DNA of 64,000 nt from NCBI GenBank assembly GCA_017443765.1, contig JAFSYB010000009.1:1-64000 (forward strand), written 5' to 3'. The position numbers were made by a program, and so were the translations under genes. The notes below the pieces were generated by a model. It worked only from the letters and a program-made list of their open reading frames with translations. It ran no database searches and was not told the DNA's origin. Source of the DNA: Muribaculaceae bacterium. Its GTDB lineage: Bacteria > Bacteroidota > Bacteroidia > Bacteroidales > Muribaculaceae. Of this stretch, positions 25,512 through 31,735 are shown one piece after another (position 1 is the first letter of the stretch; every line of letters starts with the position of its first letter).

Positions 25512-26996
25512 TCACAGCTCGATGCTGGTGATGTCCTGAAGTGCGTCGGTGCCGCGCTCGAGGGCATCGAGGATGTCAAACACCTTGTCGCTCCAGCCGG
25601 CGATGCACGCCACACCGCCGTTGCGCAGGCTGATGGGTGCCTGGCCGTAGCCCGCCAGGTCGAACAGGTAGAACCGTGCGTGCGGTGCCACCTCGGCACG
25701 GTAGCGGCGCCAGACCTTGGCCAGTGCCGGGTCGTTGCCTCGCTGTTGGCGGTTTCACAGCTGGCAGTCGGTGAACAGCATCACCTTGTCGACGGCCATG
25801 CGTTGCTCGATGAGCCACTCGACCACCTTGTGACCGTTGGTGCTGTAACCCACCTCGCCCTGGCGGCTGCGCAGTGCCTGCACGTTGGCCAGGATGCTGT
25901 CGTGCGGCAGGCTCACGGCCTTCCAGGTGTCGCCGAACATGCCGGCCACCACACGGCGGCAGCGGCTGTGCAGCAGCATCGAGAGCATCAGGCCGATGTC
26001 GTAGTATTCCACCGTGCTGTGCGGGCTCACGCGTTGCCACATCGAGCCCGAGACATCGCTGGCGAGCACCACGCTGGTGTCGGGGCCGAAGCCGGCGATG
26101 TTGGCAGCCGAGGCCTTCACGGCCTGCTCCAGGGCATCCATCACCATGGCGGTGTCGGGGCCGGCCACGCCGGCAAGCTCGCGGTAGGCCGACAGGAAGC
26201 GGAAGGGCAGCTGGCGCGAGTGAATCACGGCCTGCTCGTTGGCTAAATAGCTGCACACGGCGTGCAGGTGCTCGCCATCGAGGCCGCAGGTGAGCAGGTT
26301 GCGCAGCATGGCCATGTAGCCCAGCCGGTGGCTGTCAATCAGCTCGGTCCAGGCCTTGGCCTTGGCGGCCAGCAACTCGGCCTGGCTCTGAACGGCCTGG
26401 CCGGCGGCCGACAGGCGGTTCTCCCAGGTGTCGGCGGGCGACAGGGCCTGCGCGGCGATGAGGTCGAAGATGACCTACTGGTCGGCGTCCTTGGCACGGG
26501 GGTGCGCCAGGAAGAGTGCGTCGCGCAGCGTCACCGACGCGTCGGCACGGTTGTACTTGGCAAACTGGTACTCATCGAAGTGGTTGAATGCCAGCTGCAA
26601 GCCTCGCTGCACCTGGTGCGACAGGCGGCAGAGCTGCTTGGGCTGGCCCTGGCGGCCGTTGCGTGCCTGGTAGCAGGCAAGCAGCTCGGTAATCTCGTCG
26701 GCGCGGAGCACGATGCGGTCGATGGTGCGCGACACCAGGTCGTCGCCGCTGTGCACGCGAGCCAGCTCCACGGCCAGCAGCAGCGGCATCGAGCGCAGGT
26801 TCATCTGCGTGCGGGCATACACAGCCAGCTGTGCCACAAAGCGTGCAGGCACTTGCCGCACGAGGGCGGCGATGCGCTCCACGCGCTCGTCGGCTCGCTC
26901 GTAGTAGCCATCGGCAAGCAGCGTGGTCACTGCGGCAGTGTAAAGCTCCATCTCGGGAGTCATCACCCAGGCAGGTGCACCCTCGTGGTTGCGCAC
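25512..26996 (-). pseudogene. Ro60/Rsr-like TROVE-vWA gene with two in-frame stops
   Basis: One continuous minus-strand frame encodes a TROVE ring protein (NHEGAPAWVMTPEMELYTA, YARTQMNLRSMPLLLAVELAR) followed by a von Willebrand A domain with the metal site DVSGSM and a final FTDCQL...NRQQRGNDPALAKVW block. Proteins of this family (Ro60, bacterial Rsr) bind Y RNAs and misfolded or structured RNAs. The frame is broken twice without frameshift: TAG at 26477-26475 (after KDADQ, where a Q or K codon is expected) and TGA at 25757-25755 (after FTDCQL, where a W codon TGG is expected). No ATG exists at the expected start; the frame is open to a TAA at 27044, with GTG at 26996 or ATT at 27029 as the only candidates. 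Both stops are one-base transitions, so recent decay or sequencing error is likely. It directly follows the tRNA-like array. Confidence 0.85.
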
Positions 26997-27057
26997 CTGC
27001 GGGGCAGTCTTGGGGGTGTTGAATAAAATAGCAGTAAATAATTAAAGGTGAATGTTT

Positions 27058-27109
27058 CGGCGGTGCTACTCCGCCGGTGCTCGCTCTGCACCGGCTACGG
27101 CAACCGCCG
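27058..27109 (-). ncRNA. Two-tier hairpin between tRNA-Asp-like and TROVE
   Basis: Seven-base outer stem (27058-27064 with 27103-27109) and eight-base inner stem GCCGGTGC / GCACCGGC (27073-27080 with 27088-27095, 7-base loop). It begins one base after the encoded CCA of the tRNA-like gene. No T-run follows, so a simple terminator is unlikely. It could be a small RNA, a processing signal, or a leader element for the TROVE message. Confidence 0.5.
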
Positions 27110-27110
27110 C

Positions 27111-27186
27111 TGGCAGTCCATACGGGAGTCGAACCCGCTCCGTGCGCATCGACAGTGCGACATCTTAACCGTTTGACCTATGGACT
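27111..27186 (-). tRNA. Divergent tRNA-Asp(GTC)-like gene, CCA encoded
   Basis: 76 nt. Acceptor AGTCCAT/ATGGACT (7 of 7), anticodon stem TCGCA/TGCGC with loop CTGTCGA giving anticodon GTC, T-arm GCGGG-TTCGACT-CCCGT, discriminator G and encoded CCA. The G discriminator and GTC anticodon fit aspartate. Oddities: A1-U72 first pair, an A at position 8 where U is nearly universal, a weak D-stem, and one mismatch at 27-43. It may be a degenerate or specialised tRNA rather than the cell's main tRNA-Asp. Confidence 0.7.
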
Positions 27187-27246
27187 ATTAAAGGTGGATA
27201 ACATAAATATCAAAAGAAAAGGAACAAGGCGACAGGCGCAGAGGCC

Positions 27247-27335
27247 AAAAAAATCTTATGCTCTACCAACTGAGCTACCGGCGCGATTCAACATTGGTTG
27301 CGCGCCGGGCAAGACTCGAACCTGCGACCCTAAGA
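27247..27335 (-). tRNA. Circularly permuted tRNA arrangement (3' half before 5' half)
   Basis: In transcription order the 3' half comes first: 27335-27301 holds anticodon 3' strand TCTTA, a 5-base variable loop GGGTC, T-arm GCAGG-TTCGAGT-CTTGC, acceptor 3' strand CCGGCGC and discriminator G. After a 16-base linker (27300-27285, itself a CAAC/GTTG hairpin) comes the 5' half, 27284-27254: acceptor GCGCCGG, TA, D-arm GCTC-AGTTGGTA-GAGC, A26, anticodon 5' strand TAAGA, then a T7 run. Joined through the acceptor end, the halves pair at 7 of 7 acceptor and 5 of 5 anticodon-stem positions, with all canonical spacings; the break is in the anticodon loop. The T7 run would give anticodon TTT if used as the loop. 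No 5' half lies upstream and no 3' half downstream. It could be a true permuted tRNA or two abutting remnants of tandem copies. Confidence 0.6.
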
Positions 27336-27433
27336 GTGACGAAGAACTCCTCCACTACGGCACTTGTTCCAAGGCGGCTCAAGAGGCAATTGCCTCCAGT
27401 GCCAGCTCATGTGTTGTGCTGCTGAGCAATGTG
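27336..27433 (-). other. Structured spacer between tRNA-Gly and permuted tRNA
   Basis: Contains a self-complementary GAGGCAATTGCCTC (minus strand), an outer GGCACT/AGTGCC pairing, and a hairpin GTGGAGGA/TTCGTCAC directly before the permuted tRNA 3' half. No tRNA could be fitted. The last hairpin may be a 5' leader of the permuted precursor. Confidence 0.4.
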
Positions 27434-27505
27434 AGCGCGTGAACGGAATCGAACCGTCGTCCCCGGCCTGGCAGGCCGGAGCATCTTCCACTGTGCTACA
27501 CGCGC
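27434..27505 (-). tRNA. tRNA-Gly(GCC)
   Basis: 72 nt in normal order: acceptor GCGCGTG/CACGCGC, U8-A9, a 3-bp D-stem (GCA/TGC), anticodon stem CCGGC/GCCGG with loop CTGCCAG (anticodon GCC), 4-base variable loop, T-arm GACGG-TTCGATT-CCGTT, discriminator T. No CCA is encoded, so the Cca enzyme would add it. The short D-stem is less regular than in standard bacterial tRNA-Gly. Confidence 0.8.
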
Positions 27506-27518
27506 ATATAATAATAAA

Positions 27519-27593
27519 GGAACCGGGCAATAGTTGCCTGGGCTGAAGCTTTAACTGGAATCGAAGTAAGCCCATGGCGACGGCACCAGTTCC
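27519..27593 (-). ncRNA. 75-nt tRNA-like cloverleaf without anticodon arm logic
   Basis: The ends pair over 7 bp (GGAACTG/CGGTTCC, one G-U), like an acceptor stem. Inside lie a 3-4 bp hairpin with CCGT loop, a 5-bp stem GGGCT/AGCCC with a 24-base loop that contains the T-loop-like TTCGATTCC, and a 5-bp stem GGCAA/TTGCC with 3-base loop abutting the acceptor. A competing 6-bp helix AACTGG/CCAGTT is possible. Size and overall shape imitate tRNA but no anticodon or normal T-arm exists. Bacterial Y RNAs encoded beside Rsr genes are known to mimic tRNAs, so a Y-RNA-like role is a reasonable inference. Confidence 0.5.
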
Positions 27594-27655
27594 TTTTTTT
27601 CCTTAACTACTTCTCCCCGCTGGGCAGGGAATGAGCTAAAGGTGTGTTTTTCGAG

Positions 27656-27728
27656 TAGTGCATGTGGGAATCGAACCCACATCTCCGCCTTGAGAGGGCG
27701 GGCTCCTGAACCATTAGACGAATGCACC
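27656..27728 (-). tRNA. Divergent tRNA-Glu(CTC)-like gene
   Basis: 73 nt. Acceptor GGTGCAT/ATGCACT (G1-U72 wobble), U8-C9 and D-arm GTCT...AGGA as in tRNA-Glu, anticodon stem CCGCC/GGCGG with loop CTCTCAA (anticodon CTC), T-arm GTGGG-TTCGATT-CCCAC. Discriminator is A rather than the usual G and no CCA is encoded. First member of the array, about 55 bases after a promoter-like -7 box. Confidence 0.75.
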
Positions 27729-27788
27729 ATCCAAAAATTTTGTGCCGAATTTCCATCATGTCAATGAGCGTTGTCGTGATTGACGGTG

Positions 27789-27796
27789 CAAAGTTA
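27789..27796 (-). promoter_or_regulatory. -7 box upstream of the tRNA-like array
   Basis: Minus strand TAACTTTG, an exact TAnnTTTG. No good -33 box is seen. Position fits transcription of 27728 down to the TROVE gene. Confidence 0.5.
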
Positions 27797-27807
27797 CGAT
27801 GGCCAGT

Positions 27808-27862
27808 GCGCAGCCTATTTGCGTAGCTGAAAAAACTTTTCAGTCACGCAGATAGGCTGCGC
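27808..27862. repeat. 26-bp imperfect inverted repeat
   Basis: GCGCAGCCTAT at 27808-27818 pairs with its complement ending at 27862; the arms continue to CTGAAAA/TTTTCAG at the tip with three imperfect positions. It lies just upstream of the array promoter and could be an operator, a cruciform, or a second terminator for surE. Confidence 0.55.
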
Positions 27863-27892
27863 AGAACCCACCCGATTTAACGTCAGTTTATG

Positions 27893-27949
27893 AAAAAAGC
27901 CTCGAAAAACACCTCAAGCACGCACATGCGTTGAGGTGTTTTTCGAGGC
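27893..27949 (-). terminator. Terminator of surE
   Basis: Perfect 19-base arms (27899-27917 and 27931-27949; outer GCCTCGAAAAACACC) with 13-base loop, followed on the minus strand by TTTTTT (27898-27893). Placed 61 bases after the surE stop. Confidence 0.85.
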
Positions 27950-28010
27950 AATGCGTGTCCCTGTCGAAGCGATGCGGTTTGCCGTCGGCGGCTATGCGGC
28001 GGTCGCCGCG

Positions 28011-28820
28011 TCAGTCGCCGGCGCGGGTGGCTTGCCTGCCGTTGAGACCCAGGGCGGCGGCGATGCGCTCCAGGGCGTGGTGCGCGGTGAGGTCCACTTG
28101 TGTGGGGGTGACCGTGACCCAGCCGCGCTCGAGCCAATAGAAGTCGGTGGTGTCGTCGGTGGGATTGTCGCTCACATAGCGGCCTTGGAGCCAGTAATAG
28201 TCCATGCCGTGCGGGTCCACCCGGTGGTCATATTCCTGCTCCCAGTGTCCCAGAGCGGTGGTGGTGATTTTCACGCCGGCATAGCACGCTCCCTCGCGGG
28301 GGAAGTTCACGTTCAGGCACACGTCGCGCAGCGTGTCGCGGTGTGCTAAAGCCTGGGCGATGATGTGGCGGATGTGCGGCACGCAGGGCGTGAAATCGAT
28401 GTGACGCGCAATGGCTCCGTGCGAAAAGGCCACTGCCGGCAGGTGCCGCAACGCAGCCTCGAGCACCACGCCCACCGTGCCGCTGTAGATGGCGCTGATT
28501 CCCGCGTTGTAGCCGTGGTTGATGCCCGACAGCACCAGGTGGGGGCACCGGTCGCCAAGCAGCTGGTCGAGGGCGAGCTTCATGCAGTCGGTGGGCGTGC
28601 CGCCCACCTGCCACACCGTCAGCCCTGGCTCGTCGCTCACCTTGGCGGCACGCAGCGGAGTGGTGATGGTGATGGCGCTCGACATCCCGCTCTGGTGGCG
28701 TTCAGGTGCCACCACAACCACATCGCCCACCTCGCGAGCCAGCGTGATGAGCGTTTTGATGCCGGGGTAGTCCAGCCCATCGTCGTTGCTGATCAATATC
28801 AGCGGACGCTTGTGTTTCAT
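28011..28820 (-). CDS. surE: 5'/3'-nucleotidase SurE
   Basis: 269 aa. Metal-dependent phosphatase that removes phosphate from nucleoside monophosphates. The N-terminal ILISNDDGLDYPGI motif (NDDG metal site), APERHQSGMSSAIT, VGGTPTDCMKLAL, and SGINHGYNAG(I)SAIYSGTVGVVLEA blocks are diagnostic. ATG 28820 (MKHKRPLILISNDDG) is the family start and follows its promoter by about 20 bases. Single-gene transcript ending at the 19-bp hairpin. Confidence 0.95.
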   Translation of the reverse strand: MKHKRPLILISNDDGLDYPGIKTLITLAREVGDVVVVAPERHQSGMSSAITITTPLRAAKVSDEPGLTVWQVGGTPTDCMKLALDQLLGDRCPHLVLSGINHGYNAGISAIYSGTVGVVLEAALRHLPAVAFSHGAIARHIDFTPCVPHIRHIIAQALAHRDTLRDVCLNVNFPREGACYAGVKITTTALGHWEQEYDHRVDPHGMDYYWLQGRYVSDNPTDDTTDFYWLERGWVTVTPTQVDLTAHHALERIAAALGLNGRQATRAGD

Positions 28821-28843
28821 AGTCGTTCCTTGCTTTTTTGCCG

Positions 28844-28874
28844 CAAAATTACGCAAAATTCCAATGGCAGCCAA
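28844..28874 (-). promoter_or_regulatory. Promoter of surE
   Basis: Minus strand TTG (28874-28872), 20-base spacer, TAATTTTG (28851-28844); 23 bases before the surE ATG. Confidence 0.8.
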
Positions 28875-28960
28875 GAAAAACCGAACACTTTGTCCGATGC
28901 ATCTAAGTACAAGACAAACTTTTGAATACGTCTAAATTGCAGTATTTACCTCCCTTTAGC

Positions 28961-29410
28961 GGGACACCTGCAAAAAGTCCGTGCGTTTCTGTGTCGGCTC
29001 GGTAGTGTGATAGACGGGCAATGACCTCGAAGAGGTCGGACGGGTCGAAGACCCGGCTCCATGTTAAAGACCAAGCAAGAGCCTCGACGAGGCTCGCAGC
29101 TTGGTCCCGGGCAGTCACCATCGTCGTGCCTCGAAGAGGAACTTCAGCGGTGTCGATATCACGTGAGCCTTGGAGGTTTCACTCGGAGTTTGAGTGCTCA
29201 ATCATGTCGTGGTATACCTGGCCACGAAGTTCCTCTTCGAGGCACACCCTGAGGCTTGTCGTCATGACCAAGCGGCGTGCATCTCCGATGCACTTGCATG
29301 GTCTTTAATATGATGTCGGACCTACGGCCCGCCGTGCCTCTTCGAGGCATTAGGGGAGTCTTTAAACAAGATAGTATCTGCAAAAACACACGGACTTTTG
29401 CGTATGTCCC
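28961..29410 (+). mobile_element. Hairpin-rich MITE-like element A, copy 1 (450 bp)
   Basis: Terminal inverted repeats about 27 bases long: left end GGGACACCTGCAAAA... and right end the complement of GGGACATACGCAAAA..., both continuing into AGTCCGTG-GTTT. The body is a chain of short palindromes, for example GACCTCGAAGAGGTC (29023-29037), CGGGTCGAAGACCCG (29041-29055) and one centred on CGACG (29079-29095). The second copy, in opposite orientation, is at 56330-56735 and lacks about 44 bases present here (one extra hairpin unit, roughly 29263-29306). Short open frames inside are by-products of the palindromes. No transposase is encoded, so movement would need one in trans. No target duplication was seen at this copy. 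The rest of the 807-base gap 28821-29627 holds the surE and hutU promoters. Confidence 0.75.
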
Positions 29411-29573
29411 GATATTTTGCAAAGTTACGGCCTGAAAGCGATTGGTGAGCTTGTGTGTCGGTTCAATCGGGCTCACAGGTGCATTTTCGGCTTTTCGTCG
29501 GGTGTTGATAACTTTTTGCCCCCTCTCTGCGAATTTGGGCCTCTGTGTCGGCGCGTATCTCGGAAATTATAGC

Positions 29574-29581
29574 TAAATTTG
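29574..29581 (+). promoter_or_regulatory. -7 box of hutU
   Basis: TAAATTTG, exact TAnnTTTG, 46 bases before the hutU ATG. No clear -33 box at the usual distance. Confidence 0.55.
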
Positions 29582-29627
29582 CAAGCTTGATAGCAAACGA
29601 AACAAATAGCATAAACCCGAAACCAAC

Positions 29628-31634
29628 ATGACAAGAGAAGAATTTATGGCCGACATCCGGGCAGGTATTCCCGATGTGCTGCCCGAGCCGATGCCCTACG
29701 ACACCACCATCAACCATGCCCCCAAGCGCAAGGACATTCTCACGCCCGAGGAGAAGAAGCTCGCGCTGCGCAACGCGTTGCGCTATTTCCCCGCCAAGCA
29801 CCACGCCACGCTGCTGCCCGAGTTCAGCCACGAGTTGGAAACCTATGGCCGCATCTATATGTACCGCCTGCGGCCGCGCTATGAGATGAAGGCGCGTCCC
29901 ATCGACGACTATCCTCACCGCAGCCGCCAGGCCGCAGCCATCATGATGATGATTCAGAACAACCTCGACAAGGCTGTTGCGCAGCACCCGCACGAACTGA
30001 TTACCTACGGTGGCAATGGGGCGGTGTTCCAGAACTGGGCGCAATACCGCTTGGTGATGCGCTACCTGAGCGAGATGACCGACGAGCAGACGCTGGTGAT
30101 GTACAGCGGCCACCCGCTGGGGCTGGTCCCCTCGCACCGCGAGGCTCCACGCGTGGTGGTCACCAATGGCATGGTGATTCCCAACTACAGCAAGCCCGAC
30201 GACTGGGAGCGCATGAACGCCCTGGGGGTGAGCCAGTATGGCCAGATGACAGCCGGGTCGTATATGTACATCGGGCCGCAGGGCATTGTGCACGGCACCA
30301 CCATCACCGTGCTCAACGCCGCCCGCAAGGTGATGGGTCACGAGCGCGAGAAGCGCATCCCGCTGTTTGTGACCGCCGGCCTGGGCGGCATGAGCGGCGC
30401 ACAGCCCAAGGCTGGCAACATTGCCGGTGTGGTGAGTGTCACGGCCGAAATCAACCCGTTGGCCGCCCGCAAGCGCTACGACCAGGGCTGGGTCGATGAG
30501 CTGCACGAGAGCCTCGACGAGCTCATTCCCGCCATCCGCAAGGCCGTGGACGAGCGACGCGTGGTGTCGATGGCCTACGTGGGCAATGTGGTTGACCTGT
30601 GGGAGCGCCTGGCCGACGAGGGTGTGCACGTGGACTTGGGCAGCGACCAAACCTCGCTGCACAACCCCTACGCCGGTGGCTACTATCCCGTGGGCTACAG
30701 CCTCGAGGAATCGAAGCACATGATGGCCGAGGAGCCCGACCGCTTCAAGGAGTGTGTGTTTGAATCGCTGCGCCGCCAGGTGGCGGCCATTAACCGCCTC
30801 ACGGCGCAGGGAATGTATTTCTTCGACTACGGCAACGCGTTCATGCTCATGGCCAGCCGCGCCGGGGCCGACATCATGAAAGATGCGACGCACTTCCGCT
30901 ATCCCAGCTACGTGCAGGATATTATGGGCCCGATGTTCTTCGACTACGGTTTCGGTCCGTTCCGCTGGGTATGTACCTCGTGCGACCCGCACGACCTGGA
31001 GGTCACCGACCGCCTGGCAGCCGAGGTGCTCGACGACATGATGGGCCATGTGACCGACGATATTCGCGGCCAGCTGGCCGACAACCTGCACTGGATTCGC
31101 GAGGCGGGAAAGAACCACCTGGTGGTGGGTTCGCAGGCACGCATCCTGTATGCCGACTGCGAGGGGCGCACGCGCATTGCGCTGGCGTTCAACGACGCCA
31201 TTCGCCGGGGCGAGATCAGCCGCCCCGTGGTGCTGGGGCGCGACCACCACGATGTGAGCGGCACCGACTCGCCGTTCCGCGAAACGAGCAACATCTACGA
31301 CGGCAGCCAGTTCTGTGCCGACATGGCCGTGCACAACGTGATTGGCGACGCGTTCCGCGGGGCCACCTGGGTGAGCCTGCACAATGGCGGCGGCGTGGGC
31401 TGGGGCGAGGTCATCAACGGCGGCTTCGGTATGGTGATTGACGGCAGCGACGAGGCCGACCGACGCATTCGCCAAATGCTGCTTTGGGACGTGAACAATG
31501 GTATCGCCCGCCGTTCCTGGGCACGCAACACCGGCTCTATCGACGCCATCAGGCGCGAGATGGACCGCACGCCAGGCCTGCAAGTCACCTTGCCAAACCT
31601 GGTCGACGAAGCCCTCCTCGACACGCTCGCGTGA
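29628..31634 (+). CDS. hutU: Urocanate hydratase
   Basis: 668 aa. Converts urocanate to imidazolonepropionate with NAD+ as electrophile, second step of histidine breakdown. Family blocks seen: ELITYGGNGAVFQNWAQYRLVM, LVMYSGHPLGLVPSH, TAGSYMYIGPQGIVHGT, LFVTAGLGGMSGAQPKA, GSDQTSLHNPYAGGYYPVG, and near the C-terminus HNGGGVGWGEVINGGFG. Length matches the longer Bacteroidota form. The usual partners hutH, hutI and ftcD are not adjacent, so the pathway, if complete, is dispersed. Confidence 0.95.
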   Translation: MTREEFMADIRAGIPDVLPEPMPYDTTINHAPKRKDILTPEEKKLALRNALRYFPAKHHATLLPEFSHELETYGRIYMYRLRPRYEMKARPIDDYPHRSRQAAAIMMMIQNNLDKAVAQHPHELITYGGNGAVFQNWAQYRLVMRYLSEMTDEQTLVMYSGHPLGLVPSHREAPRVVVTNGMVIPNYSKPDDWERMNALGVSQYGQMTAGSYMYIGPQGIVHGTTITVLNAARKVMGHEREKRIPLFVTAGLGGMSGAQPKAGNIAGVVSVTAEINPLAARKRYDQGWVDELHESLDELIPAIRKAVDERRVVSMAYVGNVVDLWERLADEGVHVDLGSDQTSLHNPYAGGYYPVGYSLEESKHMMAEEPDRFKECVFESLRRQVAAINRLTAQGMYFFDYGNAFMLMASRAGADIMKDATHFRYPSYVQDIMGPMFFDYGFGPFRWVCTSCDPHDLEVTDRLAAEVLDDMMGHVTDDIRGQLADNLHWIREAGKNHLVVGSQARILYADCEGRTRIALAFNDAIRRGEISRPVVLGRDHHDVSGTDSPFRETSNIYDGSQFCADMAVHNVIGDAFRGATWVSLHNGGGVGWGEVINGGFGMVIDGSDEADRRIRQMLLWDVNNGIARRSWARNTGSIDAIRREMDRTPGLQVTLPNLVDEALLDTLA

Positions 31635-31655
31635 TGTAACAGTTTCTTGACACTT

Positions 31656-31730
31656 TCGTAATTCGTAACTCGTAACTCGTATCTCGAAACTCGTATCTCG
31701 TATCTTGTAGCTTGTATCTCGTAACTCTTA
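31656..31730 (+). repeat. Degenerate tandem repeat of about 10 bases
   Basis: About seven imperfect copies of a decamer like cgtaactcgt / cgtatctcgt run from the hutU stop to the next start codon. Units are too short and unspaced for CRISPR. It forms the whole spacer and the putative ribosome-binding region of the following gene. Confidence 0.8.
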
Positions 31731-31735
31731 TCACT

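Noticed and set aside
25512..26996. Stop-codon recoding of the TROVE gene by a suppressor tRNA in the array
   Set aside because: Visible anticodons are CTC, GCC, GTC and possibly TTT; none reads TAG or TGA. Decay or error is simpler.
27247..27335. Two-piece (permuted) tmRNA
   Set aside because: A full D-stem and an anticodon stem of 5 bp are present and no tag reading frame or pseudoknot region is seen, so it is tRNA-type.
27301..27400. Ordinary, non-permuted tRNA ending at 27301
   Set aside because: Upstream sequence gives no matching acceptor strand, the anticodon stem pairs at only about 3 of 5 positions, and no variable loop remains.
29021..29308. Short frames in element A, also found at 56431-56755
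   Set aside because: They arise from the palindromic units, differ between strands and have no start signals; conservation is at DNA level.
29463..31583. Long open frame on the minus strand opposite hutU
   Set aside because: GC-rich codon structure leaves the reverse frame open; composition is biased (H, V, A rich) with no domain, while hutU on the plus strand is unmistakable.
31656..31730. Possible CRISPR-like array
   Set aside because: Unit of about 10 bases without spacers, and no cas gene nearby.
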